A stretch of 64,000 nt of DNA from Sacculina carcini (GCA_916048095.2 OU696586.1:2852249-2916248); one strand, 5' to 3'. Positions 33,336 to 45,024 are shown, counted from the stretch's first letter. Translations and numbers: made by a program. Notes: generated from the sequence alone by a model not told the origin.

Positions 33336-33494
33336 AGAACACGCGATAGCTTGTGGCGACACATTGTCGTGTCACTGATGCCACGTGGCTGCCAGCGACG
33401 TGCCACGCGCATGCAGCGTCGCAAGCTGACGTGTCGCAGCGTGGCACTGGCGTGTAGCCACGCGACCGCAGCTCGCCACGCCACCTGCGAACAG
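33336..33494 (+). CDS. Candidate internal exon, 53 codons, phase 0-0
   Basis: The acceptor gcctgtgcgtgtcacag and the donor CGAACAG|GTGAGA are both strong, and the length is exactly 53 codons. Reads RTRDSLWRHIVVSLMPRGCQ, continues RRATRMQRRKLTCRSVALAC and ends CEQ. The segment is basic and GC-rich. No family was recognised. Confidence 0.45.
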
Positions 33495-33547
33495 GTGAGA
33501 TTTGCGGGTTGCTTTTCAGTATTTAAGGACTTGTGCAGTCAAGATAT

Positions 33548-33757
33548 GCGGTACAGTATGTGCATTGCGCGTAGTGCATTGCGGTACAGTATTGGCATTG
33601 TATAGTGTATTGCGGTACAGTATTCGCATCGTATTGTGTATTGCGGTACAGTATTCACATCGTATAGTGTATTGCGGTAGAGTATTCACATTGTATAGTG
33701 TATTGCGGTACAGTATTCGTATTGTATAGTGTATTACGGTACAGTATGTGTTTTTGC
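33548..33757. repeat. 31-bp minisatellite, about seven copies
   Basis: Unit gcggtacagtattcacatcg followed by tatagtgtatt. Copies differ at a few positions. It starts 54 bp after the donor of the preceding exon candidate, so it would be intronic. Confidence 0.95.
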
Positions 33758-34454
33758 GCGTAGTCTTGTGGTTCAACCAGTAAAATGACTAACACACCTC
33801 CCCAACACACACACACACAAACACAGTATTGGATTTTTGTGAAACATAAGTCCAACTATTTTTGTCCTATCATTATTTGATACAGTTATGTGTGTATTTG
33901 TGTGTGTGTGTGTGTGTGTACAACTGGCATGAATTGTACGGAAGTGTGTGTATGTGTGTGTGTGTTGGTAATTTATGGGATGTCTGTATCTATCTGTCTT
34001 GTCTTGTCTGGCTGTGTGTATGTGTGTGTGTGTGTTTGTATGTGCGAGTGTGCGCCATACCAGTTCGTATGCTCCATACGAGCGTCATACGTATCTTGTT
34101 TTGGCTCGTCGTGTGCTTCTCATTAGCGATTCTGAACAAGTAGAAACACACACCATCTAACAAGCAAAAAAACACACACACACGCATACACGCTCACACT
34201 CTTGTATGCGTATTTATGCCTGTGTGTCCATCTTGCGTCATCTGCTGACGATGTTCAGAATGGATGCCGGTAATTGTAAATAATATGAAAGTAGTATGAA
34301 AAATAGACTTATATACGCATGTACAACTTAACTAATATAATTATGCATAATTGTATAAACATGTGTAATTAATACATAATAATTGATCAACTAATTTTCC
34401 TATGTTTTTATTCACATTGCCCTATGGGAAGCATTTCCGTTTTCACAAGCATAT

Positions 34455-34491
<37 letters not shown>

Positions 34492-34658
34492 GTGTGTTCC
34501 ACTCACAAACTTAAATTCTAATATAACTGATAAAAGCTGTAGAATTTGAATGTATGTGTTTGTCGGATACGCCTCAAGGTGCGGTTTCTTTTCGGATTGA
34601 GTCCGTGTATGTACGGATGTGTGTGTGTGTGTGTGTGTGTGCGGGTGTGTGTGTGACA

Positions 34659-34808
34659 GCGGCTTGGCAGTGAGACAGTGGTGTGTCGCATGCGTCGTGT
34701 TAGCAACGCCGTGCGCCAGGACTGGTCGAACGCCTCGGCACAATCCAACGTATAGCCCCTGAATAAAACACGATCATACTGTGCCACCTTACGCGCAACC
34801 ACAGCGAG
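34659..34808 (-). CDS. Candidate exon, minus strand
   Basis: After gtgactactag the frame reads LAVVARKVAQYDRVLFRGYT, continues LDCAEAFDQSWRTALLTRRM and runs into (CA)n near 34655. The donor is not clear. It lies downstream of, and on the same strand as, the candidate at 35160-35324. Confidence 0.4.
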
Positions 34809-34899
34809 CTAGTAGTCACCGTGTATAAACGACCCTTTTATTGGTGTAAATTTTTACTTCAGAAATACAGGGTCTCTTAAACGTGAGGGTAAATGTTTT

Positions 34900-35160
34900 A
34901 GTATTAGTATGGAATAATATCTGATAGCACATTTCAGCAGATATCATTTGATGACTAATCTGATGATGATGCCGAAGAACTGGCTGGTGTTGCTGAAGAA
35001 CTGACTCCAGTTGATATTTCATTTGATGAGAATGATAAGGAGTTTAATTATTTCTATGATATATGAGATTATATTCATTATTAAAAAAACTTTTTTCCCT
35101 GAATTTTTGCCTAAAAATTGAAGGAGTCTCTTATACACAAGGATACGGTATGTTATTTCC
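34900..35160 (+). mobile_element. pogo/Tigger-like transposon remnant, 3' end
   Basis: Plus strand reads SDDDAEELAGVAEELTPVDI then SFDENDKEFNYFYDI and a stop, an acidic C-terminus as in Tigger/jerky-type transposases. Then cctgaatttttgcctaaaaa and GTCTCTTATACACAAGGATA-CGGTA, the tail seen in this group in many animals. A direct copy (gtctcttaaacgtgagggta) lies at 34871-34890. It is decayed. Confidence 0.55.
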
Positions 35161-35324
35161 TGTCGCTGGGAGATGATAATGCTTCCATTGTGTCGGTGAT
35201 TGTTGGCTTTTAACAACGATTGAAAACAGAACTCGTCGGCTTTCGTTGTTGTTTTCAATTTTTTCAAGTACACATGCTGAATTTCGTGCATTCGATTATT
35301 CGCTTTCACCAAACAAGATCGCAT
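35160..35324 (-). CDS. Candidate 5' coding exon, minus strand
   Basis: From ATG 35324 reads MRSCLVKANNRMHEIQHVYL, continues KKLKTTTKADEFCFQSLLKA and ends at the Tigger border (SQRQEIT). Codon pattern is coding-like. The exon's true 3' end may be lost to the transposon. Confidence 0.45.
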
Positions 35325-35339
35325 GCAAAGTTCCTGTTT

Positions 35340-36180
35340 TCGTTTCCCATGTTTGTTTTTTTACTTGTATTTCAATTGTGATTGTGTGCTGATGTTTTGA
35401 CGTTTTCTGACGTTTTTCGACGTTTCTGTTTTCACTTTTTTGTCTCTATGTTTATGTGCTTGCATGTGTGTGTGTAAATTGTAATATTTATGTGTGTGTT
35501 TGTGTGTGCAAGTGTGTGTTGTGTGCCTATATGTATGCATGTGATACGCTTGGTGTGGAAGTCTATATACGCGTTCTATGGTGTCCGTGTATGTGTATGT
35601 GAGTGCATGTGTGGGTGTGTGTATGTGTGGGTGTGTGCTGTTGACAGCTGATTATCAACGTTTGCAATGGCAGCTGCGTTGAATTATTGATTTTCCTCAG
35701 TTCATCCTATTCTGTTCGCGCACCACTTTCTATGTGTTTGTCATTTGTAACCTTTCTCCATATGACTTATTGTGTTATGTGGTGTCATTCGGCTCTTGTA
35801 TTGCCATCCGTTTTGTACTAAATTATATGCTGGTTATCAAATAAGAGCGACAGAGCTACTCTGTTTTTTCGTGGTGTTTTTTCATCATTATTGAAATCAA
35901 TAAACATGGAAACATGAAACGAGCGCTAACTGTCATTCTAACATTGTTTTTTATTCATCATATCGTCTACATACACAACATATACATTAGACAATAATTG
36001 AATAGAATATTATCAATAATCCAATAGAACCTGGAGGTGCATCGTTTTCAAAAAAAATTGACGACAATTTGAGTTTTTGCTTCTTTTTGTTATTCGGCGT
36101 TTTAATAATTACTAATCCATATATAAATTATCTAAATTTGTAATTCAATTACAAATTTACTACACGTTTCAGAAAATGAG
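35340..36180. other. Spacer, no gene seen
   Basis: TG-rich patches at 35465-35640. An inverted repeat with 13-bp arms sits at 36133-36159 (TAAATTTGTAATT / AATTACAAATTTA). Confidence 0.55.
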
Positions 36181-36277
36181 TTATTTTGAATTCACCGTTG
36201 TATCCGTCTTGTGAAGAGGTTGTCCACTCGTTTGTTCACACACACACACACACACACACACAACTCTGGTTTTCTAG

Positions 36278-36342
36278 GTCATCTCTGCGAAATTGCAGAT
36301 TCGCTGCAAAGTCATACGCTGCTTATCCCTGGGGAAGCGTCT
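36278..36342 (+). CDS. Candidate internal exon, 21 codons
   Basis: Acceptor caactctggttttctag after a CA tract. Reads HLCEIADSLQSHTLLIPGEA and ends GCGTCT|GTATGTGTGTG. The frame stays open to TGA 36483 with a hydrophobic, Val/Cys-rich run, so it may alternatively be a longer last exon. Confidence 0.4.
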
Positions 36343-37059
36343 GTATGTGTGTGTTTGATGATGTATTTGATGACCTTTGGTACTCGGGGACTGTGTGTTG
36401 TGTGTGTGAAGAATAGCTGCTGTGTTGTTGTTGTGTTATTCTACGCTATCATGCTGCCAGTCGTCAGCTGTTCTTTTGCTTGAGTCATTGGGGGCGTCCG
36501 TAGGGAGAGTGCTCTAGGGAGTGCCGTCTGTTGCCCTGGACAATTTGCAACCAGATCACTGTATGGAAAAATAGACAGCAGAAATATGTTCATTTATCAA
36601 TGATAATAAAATGCCTAGAATTAACTGACCCCGCATATAGTTGAGTGTGGCACACTGGTTGCCTCAACCCAAAATCTATTTCATTCTGCTACATTGGCAT
36701 GACTATTGGAATTGCTTCATTGGAATGTTATTGCTATTTTCTCTTTCGCTCTGTCTTTCTCTTTCCTCTTCATCCCTCATCTTGATGGTCAAGATGCATG
36801 GCGATTGCAGTCATAGCGTTTTCGCTGTTCTCTTTTCACCTCGCTCAATAATTTTAATAAAAATAACAATAAAATACCTTATTTCTGTGTGTAGCATTAC
36901 ATTTCCTATATGCTAGACTTTGTTTCACTCATTTATACATTCATTACATTCATAAGCGCGAGCTGTTTTAGCAGGGCTGAACATGCAAGGCATGCAAATT
37001 GCTTTTGAATTTATCGCACCGGAATGTGTGTGTGTGTGTGTGTGTGTGTTAGCTCGCAG

Positions 37060-37294
37060 TGGCTGCGAGTGTGTTGTGCTTGACAAGACCAAAGTACCCG
37101 TAGGCAATTTTTCAGTCGCTTGCACGGCTCGCATCATGAAAGCATCAACGTTTACAAGAAATGTAATTGTCTTTCACGCTTCAGTCGATGCTTGCGCGCA
37201 AGTTGAGTTTCATGCGTGGTGTTCTTTGATCAGGAACCGAGCTTATATAAGCGCATCATCTGATAATGTCAATATTGATATCAACATTAGTTAA
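37060..37294 (+). CDS. Candidate last exon, 78 codons
   Basis: Acceptor (GT)n-ttagctcgcag, then GCECVVLDKTKVPVGNFSVA, CTARIMKASTFTRNVIVFHA, SVDACAQVEFHAWCSLIRNR and TAA at 37292. Most codons begin with a purine, a strong coding sign. One glycosylation site (NFS) and five cysteines hint at an extracellular segment. No family was recognised. Confidence 0.45.
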
Positions 37295-37319
37295 CGTTGT
37301 TTGGCCTAGATGTAGCGAC

Positions 37320-37900
37320 AAAGTTTCTTTGATCATCGTTCTTTTTCGGGCTTAAACATGTTATAATTAATTACAGGCAAATCCAGTAGCCTGGGAAGAG
37401 TGCAAGCACTATTACCACCCTGCGGTGGCCCCATGTACCGGAAGCGGCCAAAGGATGCACAGATAAACAGAGTTCAAAAATCAAATAATTCTAGAGAGAG
37501 AGATTTCAAAAACAAAATAATAAGCAAATAAAAATATACAATCTATCTAATAACACTACATAATCCCTTTCCGCCCACACTCCTCAATGACTAACAACGA
37601 TCAACAGATAAATGAATATATGATTCAATAAATGACAACCAACAACGAATATTAATAAATAAGTGAATAAATACCAATATCAAAAGATAAATAGAAATGT
37701 GATTCAATAATTAACAGAAACCAACGATAAATATGATTCAATAATAAAACAAGTGATGCTGGAGCGATGCAATTCAAGTGTTTGTAATATGCAAAGTGCC
37801 AGAAGTTTCACACAAGGAATTCAGTCATTTGGATGCGTGTATTTCAATTTGACGTTTTCACACAAAATTTGCAGCTGCCGAGCTTGTTCGCTTTTGTCAT
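37320..37900. other. AT-rich spacer with one GC island (37375-37455)
   Basis: The island reads on the minus strand RFRYMGPPQGGNSACTLPRL, which weakly recalls a retroelement RT or LINE 3' region. The remainder is AT-rich with AATAA(A/T)-type words. Confidence 0.35.
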
Positions 37901-38018
37901 AGTGGAGTATGGCGAATTATGCGCTCTGTGAAGATGTCTTGCAAAGTGTCCAACTTGCGACTACGGCTCTATGCAAATCTCAAATGCACGACAGAAAATC
38001 ATCCTCGCCAAACAACCA

Positions 38019-38024
<6 letters not shown>

Positions 38025-38086
<62 letters not shown>

Positions 38087-38088
38087 CT
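38025..38088. repeat. (CA)n microsatellite
   Basis: About 64 bp of CA immediately before the family 4 MITE. Confidence 0.97.
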
Positions 38089-38092
38089 ATAC

Positions 38093-38353
38093 CAGTGGTT
38101 CTTAACCTATTTTCTCTGATTCTTCACTTCTTAATGAGCCATCTCTTCATTTTCCACATAATAGCGCTGATAAATTCAATAAACTCAGTTGTTACATCAA
38201 AGTAAATGTCAAGAGGTAATTATATACAAAAATAAACGAATTTGAATTGATAAAAACACACATAGTTGTCCTTCTGTCCGATCTTTAGCTTCCCACTTGG
38301 CAACTCTTTCATTCACCAGCAGTGTGGAATGCTCCACAGGTTCAGAACCACTG
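38093..38353 (+). mobile_element. hAT MITE family 4, reference copy
   Basis: CAGTGGTTCTTAACC at the start, GGTTCAGAACCACTG at the end. The flanks cactatac / cactacac match at 7 of 8. 261 bp, no ORF. Relatives lie at 1713, 11535, 25418 and 33168. Confidence 0.9.
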
Positions 38354-38579
38354 CACTACACGGTCTATTTGATGTCAGCACCCTAGCGAAACTATGGTGT
38401 CATTTGCCAACTGTTTGTTATCTTCTGTTTTTCAGGCACTTCAGACTGGCAAACTTTTTGGCGTGCGAATTTCAAGTGCATCAGCACTGCTGTCTCATTT
38501 TGCACGTGGCATAAATCATGAAAGCAGCGCAAGGCAGACACAAATGCTGACGACTTTGCCTGACTGCGAATGCACACAC

Positions 38580-38769
38580 CAGTGGCGACACCAGAACGTT
38601 TCCGCTGGTGGGGCTAAATAATAAGATGCGGGTGGCTAAGCCAAATATGAGCAATTACACTCGAAATGTTCTTGGTGAGGATTTTTGGGTGATGGGGTGG
38701 CTTAACCCATTTTGGGGGGGGGGGGGGGGGGCTTCAGCCCTTCCCACTTAGCCCTTGGTTCCTCCACTG
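38580..38769 (+). mobile_element. hAT-type MITE, family 1
   Basis: CAGTGGCGACACCAG to TTGGTTCCTCCACTG, 190 bp. The interior is ggctaaataataagatgcgg, cgaaatgttcttggtgagga and a poly-G run of about 20. Relatives lie at 19619, 45994, 47137 and 49819. Confidence 0.85.
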
Positions 38770-38817
38770 GCACACACACACACACACATGCGCGCACGAG
38801 TGGAGTCGATAAAATAT

Positions 38818-39060
38818 TTACATGCCCCATTCAGGCGATAAGCACCGCCGCGTAGCACGGTTGGTGTCGTTTGGGGAGATGAGCCAAGATGGCATAGTTA
38901 GTATGCAGATGTAATTGTAGTCGCACTCGGGTCCGTGTACGAACCAGCCCTGGGTCGACATGCACTCGGAAACGAATTGGCAGTTTAACAATTCAGCAGC
39001 ATTTGCACGCATTCTCACAAAGTTTTGCTTCTCAACAGGCAATATCGAGTTGAAATGCAG
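38818..39060 (-). CDS. Candidate last exon, 80 codons, Cys-containing
   Basis: After aaaaattggttag the frame reads LHFNSILPVEKQNFVRMRAN, AAELLNCQFVSECMSTQGWF, VHGPECDYNYICILTMPSWL, ISPNDTNRAT and ends LSPEWGM with TAA 38818-38820. It starts in phase 0 with exactly 81 codons. Five cysteines, three tryptophans and an NDT site suggest a folded extracellular domain. The plus strand is far less coding-like. The polypyrimidine tract is weak. This is one of the firmer exon calls, but no family was recognised. Confidence 0.5.
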   Translation of the reverse strand: MHFNSILPVEKQNFVRMRANAAELLNCQFVSECMSTQGWFVHGPECDYNYICILTMPSWLISPNDTNRATRRCLSPEWGM

Positions 39061-39587
39061 CTAACCAATTTTTCTAATAGGCCACATTGTGTTTCGGGCA
39101 ATTTGACCATGTGCTTCTGGGCTAACTGAATTTCAAGAAGTTCTTGTACATCCACTGATTGATCGGTCGAGTTTTGCTTTGCAAGACGTTATTCACAAAA
39201 AGCCAACGGCAACCAACAACCCGACCAGCATCAAATCATTCCCGAACACCAAGCCATTATGCGTGCATAATTAATCCACTGTCTAATTCCCATAGTATAC
39301 TTATTATCGTAACAATTCATGTGACATATTTCGCCATGCCTATTTTATTTAGCTTCACTGTCAAGCTGGAGCGATTTTCGCTTTGTTTATATCTTGAATT
39401 TTCATTGATTTTTGCCTACTACACACACACACTGACACACACACACACACATATCGTTCACTTACAATACACAATGGCGAGACTTCAGCAGTACTATCAC
39501 ACCAACGCAGACACTTCACTACACACACACACACACACACACACATGCGTGTGTGTGTGTGTGTATGTGTGCGTGTATACACGATCA

Positions 39588-39749
39588 ATGACGCGCACGA
39601 CACCCATACGAATAAAGTGGACGGACGCCGAGAGTCAAGTGTACGAACGCTTGACTGTACGACAATACGAGTCGTCATCGAGTCGTCTCCGTCAGCCGTC
39701 ATTTCGCCAGCTCGCACGAGAAGAAATTGAGAAGAGTAGGGAGAGAAAG

Positions 39750-39751
<2 letters not shown>
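39588..39751 (+). CDS. Candidate first coding exon, charged
   Basis: ATG 39588 reads MTRTTPIRIKWTDAESQVYE, RLTVRQYESSSSRLRQPSFR and ends EEIEKSRERK. The end AAGAG|GTATATATA makes the (TA)n tract start at the donor. Rich in Arg/Glu, likely helical at its end. Confidence 0.4.

Positions 39752-39829
<78 letters not shown>
39752..39829. repeat. (TA)n microsatellite
   Basis: About 77 bp of pure TA. Confidence 0.97.
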
Positions 39830-39832
<3 letters not shown>

Positions 39833-40526
39833 GCGTGTACGTGTGTGTATGTGTGAGTGTTTGGTTGAGATGCTGCATGGGTTCTGCGATTTTTGGGCAT
39901 AACGAAATTATCGGTTGTCTATATTTAAATTAATAATTAAATCATTTTTGTTTGCGCGTAATATATACGTGGCGCACCTAGTGCATCTTTTCACTCATAT
40001 TTTGTGATTTTTTTGGCGTTGTCCTTCGAACTTCTCATTACGAACTTTTTACGATTCGAATCCTTTTTGCTCTTCCTGTTTTCTTCACATTTTCATTCAT
40101 GTTTCGCTTGCTAATATCTAATGTGTGTGTGTGTGTGTGTGTTTGTTGGAATATATCGCCTGCACACCTGTGTGTGTGTGTGTGATGTATTCTTTGCCTA
40201 CCTGTCCATATTGGATATACCGCATATGCGTGCCAGCTCTTTGCTCTCAGCTATGTGTGACAGGTGCAGGTATAAGCTGACGCTGTATGTCTATTCCCAC
40301 GGGCACACCAATCCAATATTACTTTGCCAACGGGCAATAGACCTCTGTATGTATGTGTGTGTGTGTGTCTCCGTGTGTGTGTGTGTGTGTCTCTGTGTGT
40401 GTGTGTGAGAGTGACTCCTGGGAGAGAAGGATAGAAACTTGAATTGCATTTCAAAATGACCAAACAGCACACACACACACATATGCACATACACACGTAC
40501 ATACATACACACATACACATATACAC

Positions 40527-40708
40527 ATGCTCTTTGTACTTCACCTCGACTCTTTCTAACTCTATGTATATACAAGCGCGTCGCTTCGTAACGTCCCAAA
40601 AAGGAGAGCTTGTAGCATACACAGGCGACTGAATGGACTAGCCCACGATGGATCAGCGTCTGTGCAACGAATTTAATCTCTCTTCCACTATGGCACACAT
40701 ATCTCCTA
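40527..40708 (-). CDS. Candidate internal exon, about 60 codons
   Basis: Acceptor tatgtgagagtgtcag, then RRYVCHSGREIKFVAQTLIH, RGLVHSVACVCYKLSFLGRY and EATRLYIHRVRKSRGEVQRA. Ends GAGCAT|GTGTATATGTG in GT-rich sequence. Residue mix is strongly protein-like. No family was recognised. Confidence 0.45.
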
Positions 40709-41458
40709 CTGACACTCTCACATACACACACAGACACACACACATACACACGGACAGATAATTGCACACACACACAGGCAATTGTAGCGTTGGTCAGAAA
40801 GGCAAATGGAGTGCACACAAACACACATACAGACACTCACGCATATACAGACACACGCACACACATGCGTACATATAGGCTCATAGTATGTGACTTGCTC
40901 ATGCATCACGGTGAATTAATTAAATGCATGGCTCACGTGAAATTGATTCGCCGAAATTCCCCGTAGCTTTCGCAGGCAAATATTTGTTTTGAGCAGTTTT
41001 GTATTTGTTTATGTTGATTTGTATGAATTGAAATGAATGTGTATGGCAATGTAATTAACCGTTTTTGTATTGACCTTCATTGAGGAACGAAGAGCAAAGG
41101 TGAAAAACGAGAAAGAATTTGAAGCATTGAGCATGAAAATATTTCACCCTTGAACCCATGGGGTAGATCCTGGCGGGTATGGGGGTATATATACCCCCGA
41201 CAATTTGGATGGGGTATGAATGTGCAATTATACCCCCCGATAATTCTGCTGAGCTCAGTTCATCGGGTAGATTATCATCAAAATTAGCATTGCTAAAAAT
41301 ATAATAATACACCAAAAATGTAAAAATAAAGGCAAATATGTGAAAAATTATGCTTTACGCAATATAATTTTCATTAAGGTGTGTTGTAATTGAATAGGCC
41401 GAAAATGGTTGAGGGTCACATGCAATTGGCCAACTGAGTCAACTTTGAACACTAATGC

Positions 41459-41542
41459 ATGGTGAATTACATCCACCCGAGCCTCGACACAAATTTTCGC
41501 CCCTGCTTAAAGCATAGTCCCGTCCGCACAGGAATACAACAG
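41459..41542 (+). CDS. Candidate first coding exon, 28 codons
   Basis: ATG 41459 reads MVNYIHPSLDTNFRPCLKHS and ends CAACAG|GTAAGTTTGT, a consensus donor in phase 0. An open frame (41667-42044) follows 125 bp on. Confidence 0.3.
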
Positions 41543-41666
41543 GTAAGTTTGTAATGTGTTCCTAGACATCTGATTTCCAGAGGTTTAATACGATTCCAAT
41601 ATGATTTCCACATTCTACGATGAATTGATATTAAATTGAATTGCTCAAATTAACCGACCGACTCCA

Positions 41667-42044
41667 ATGCGATCAATGCAGCCATTATTGAAGCAAATTG
41701 TTTGTTTCTGTGGGCGTGTTTTTCTTAGATACCTTTCTCGTAGATATCGTGTTTCTCGGGAAAATACATCCAGCCTAATCGGCCCAGATTTGGCTTGGAG
41801 TCGAGTTGGCTCGACGTTAATCAGAAGTTATTGGACAACTTGTGTGATTGGCTCGATTGAGCGGACAGGGCAGGCAGCGTCGAATGGCTCCATTACACAG
41901 CTTTTTCAACCATCCAACGTACGACAACGCAGAGCGTGTTCTATGTATAAGCTTATAAGACGATTAGTTTATAGGGCCGTTGCCGACTTCACATGGGGTA
42001 TTGTCGGTATTCTATGTAGACCCGTTCACAAGACAAATAAATGA
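41667..42044 (+). CDS. ORF of 125 codons, uncertain
   Basis: From ATG 41667: MRSMQPLLKQIVCFCGRVFL ... ADFTWGIVGILCRPVHKTNK. Arg-rich and without repeats. It is one of the longest non-repeat plus-strand frames. No family, and no clear acceptor at its start, so chance is possible. Confidence 0.3.
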   Translation: MRSMQPLLKQIVCFCGRVFLRYLSRRYRVSRENTSSLIGPDLAWSRVGSTLIRSYWTTCVIGSIERTGQAASNGSITQLFQPSNVRQRRACSMYKLIRRLVYRAVADFTWGIVGILCRPVHKTNK

Positions 42045-42170
42045 AACTATCTTCACTATTTTGAGTGAACTGCTTTCTATGCAGACCTCGTCTATTAGAC
42101 GGGCCCCCAATACTCCATTCATCACCAGTTGAGAATTCCTCACTGGTTACGCACCATTTGTCCTTTGCAG

Positions 42171-42358
42171 CTCGCTTTGCAGACACATTCGATTGTTTTC
42201 ATGTGCCGGCAAATAGCCGTCGAGTTGATGGCGTATTTTGGCTGGCAGATATCTTTCTCGCCCAGGAGTGTCATTCTTTCTCGCCACTTGCGCTCGGCAA
42301 GCGCCTGCACTCAAATGTTAACAGACAGTTCGGCGTGATGGACTACGCCCAGAGCTGA
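42171..42358 (+). CDS. Candidate last exon, 61 codons
   Basis: Excellent acceptor caccatttgtcctttgcag. Reads RFADTFDCFHVPANSRRVDG, VFWLADIFLAQECHSFSPLA and ends QFGVMDYAQS with TGA 42356. A second frame is also open to 42338 (LQTHSIVFMCRQIAVELMAY), so the frame choice rests on composition. Confidence 0.45.
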
Positions 42359-42709
42359 ATTTAAACTCGCGCGCATTCAAGCGCACAGAGCCAAACAGCA
42401 CTCTTCAAGTGCCAGCAAAATGGTATCGTTGGAAAATGTGTTATCTATGTAGTACGCTGTACTCCCGATATGAGAGCAGCAAAATAATCTCATATCCGGG
42501 GTTATCTTATATCCTCGTCTCTTTGATCCGGAGTACACTGAATCACTTGCTACTCTAAGAATTCTCCTATTTCGCAGTAAGCTCACAAGTATCTCAGCGA
42601 TGTTTCATTTAATTTTCAATAGTTTTTTTTCCAGGTTTGACATATATGCATATACGGAGAAACAATATACGTATGAATATGTTTCATATTGGTAGAATCA
42701 GTATCTGTG

Positions 42710-42715
<6 letters not shown>

Positions 42716-42756
<41 letters not shown>
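42716..42756. repeat. (GT)n microsatellite
   Basis: About 40 bp of GT. A minus-strand frame from ATG 42971 (MEIECVQIVCTLAGRCSERH) runs into it and could be a short exon. Confidence 0.95.
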
Positions 42757-42762
<6 letters not shown>

Positions 42763-43156
42763 CTGTGTGCGACAGTTTGTGTGTTTATTTGATTTCGTAT
42801 CGACATGCCCAGCGATAGGAGAACGGCAATTGGACGTTTATCAGTCGCCTGGGAACGCTTGATTGTGGCCTGATGGACTTTGTGTATTGCTGTTCGGTGT
42901 GCTTGTCTGCAATGTCGTTCACTACATCTGCCTGCTAATGTGCAAACGATTTGGACACACTCAATTTCCATTCGCCGCCAGTGCGCACAATCATTTGATG
43001 ATTTGATTGATTATTGCTTCAAACTAGGCCTCTAAAGTTGGTCTTGTTTTTGCCTATACGCAAAAACCTGTGCGAAAATACGCAACTTTGTATTGATGGT
43101 TGCAAAACTTGAATGATTCAGTCGTCGGCGTCTAGACCAGCTCTTATAGCTGCGGA

Positions 43157-43304
43157 CAATATAGCGCATATATTTATTCACAGGCGTGAAAAACGCCTAA
43201 CGCCGAAATACGCCTTTTTCCTGTATAGTCCGTCTGTCTCAACAAAAACAACAACAAAAATGTATTCAATATAGCGCATATATTTATTCACAGGCGCGAA
43301 AAAT
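43157..43304. repeat. 37-bp direct repeat, 110 bp apart
   Basis: CAATATAGCGCATATATTTA followed by TTCACAGGCGYGAAAAA occurs at 43157 and 43267 with one difference. Confidence 0.95.
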
Positions 43305-43429
43305 ACACAACCGACAGGAACATCACAGCGAGCAGGGAGTAGGCACAAATAGAAAAATGAAAACACGTTTGCAAAATGAGAGCTTGCTATATGGCCGTTG
43401 GCTATCAGATAGCTCATCCGCCTTTGAAA

Positions 43430-44200
43430 CAGGTTTTGTGTTTTTTCCTGTGTGATGTCTAGCCACCCTCCTCACTGCAGAACAGTGGGGGGAGACGGTT
43501 TAGTCGCCGACCACTCGACCATGAATCTGGTTGTACTGGAATTACACGGTTACCAGTAGCAGGGCGAAGCCTGACTAGACAACTGAATAATCAACTGACC
43601 AGACAACGATTTTCTCCTGGTTGATTTTTCTTCGATTTTACACGCCTTTGTTAAGAATTGTGCTGATATTGATTTAAGTGGTTGCAATCAGTTTTAGTTT
43701 TTCTGCTGGCAAAGTAGGACTGTCATTCCAAATCTAGGCTAAATGTGTAAGGATTCAAGAACATTAGAATCACTAATTTATATATACGCACAAACACGTT
43801 TCTATATTTTTCATAGATTTTAGGTTAGGTTAGGTTTAGCGTTCTAATGTAATGTGCTGCCTTTGTAGGAGGCGAGGGACTGGTAGAAATTCGTTTAATC
43901 AAATTTTATCAATCAAATGTTCTTGAATCCTTACAAATTTAGCGTCAACCTAACGTCATTAAACGTATCTACGCCGTAAATCTAGGCAGAATTTCCGTGT
44001 TCGCACTGCCCTCTATAGAAGTAGATATTTTGTTCTGTTGTTGTATGGTGTTGTTCGCAAGTGCGCCATGATATAGGAGGCTATTGGACTGACTATTCTT
44101 TTTTCCTGTTTATATAGGTCAAATAGCCGATTTTATTTGAACTTTGATCAAATATATTTCATTTGTGGTCTTTCTATCTCACTAGATGCTGGTGGATTTA
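43430..44200. other. Spacer, no gene seen
   Basis: A (TTAGG)-like run (ttaggttaggttaggttt, 43823-43840) is the only marked motif. Confidence 0.5.
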
Positions 44201-44204
44201 TATG

Positions 44205-44425
44205 TTTAATAGCATATGATAATACTATATGATTTAATATTTAATGATATTATATTTAATATTTAATAATATATGATTTACTATTTAATAATATATGATT
44301 TATTATTTAATAATATATGATTTATTATTTAATATATTATTTATTATTTAATAATATATTATTTATTATTTAATAATATATGATTTATTATTTAATAATA
44401 TATGATTTATATGTTTAATATATAT
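44205..44425. repeat. AT-only minisatellite, about 22-bp unit
   Basis: Repeats of atttaataatatatgattta plus tt, about ten copies with length variants. Confidence 0.9.
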
Positions 44426-45023
44426 TTGTATGTTAGATTTCACCATTCTTCGACGATATCCTATCCCAGCGTGTTTCTTCATCTCGAAGTTACAGTAATG
44501 AACATCTAGCGTCCCAAGCCTAAGCTAAATATTTTCTATTTTAATAAATACGTTGGATTGGTTTTGGGCTGGGAACCAGTGAACTAGAACATAGCTAATA
44601 TGGCGACATACTTTGGTCAAATATAGAAGGAACATACTGTGTTGTCCCTGCGCTAGGGGATAAGAATACTGCCGCCGTACCCGCTGCGTGTCGTGTAAGA
44701 GGCGACTAAAAGCGGACCCTCTGCTTCTTCCCTTCAAGCAGCTACTGTCTGGACCAGGGGGGCGATAATTCAGCAGATTTTGTGCCCCCCTGTAACGGCA
44801 GCTGTTTTCTGTCCTATCCTTCTCCTGGAAATGAAAAAACATACTGTGCTACATACATAGAAGGAATAACTTACAGAGTACGACAATATACGCACGTTAT
44901 AACATCAGAATTCCATGCGCACAATACCACTAATATATGAATGAATTATGATAGTGATGGTAGTGGTATGGTATGGTAAACTATGGTAATGAATTAAGCA
45001 TGCATAACAACATAACGACAATA

Positions 45024-45024
<1 letters not shown>

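Noticed and set aside
33516-33776. Tyr/Asn repeat protein on the minus strand
   Set aside because: It is the translation of the 31-bp minisatellite.
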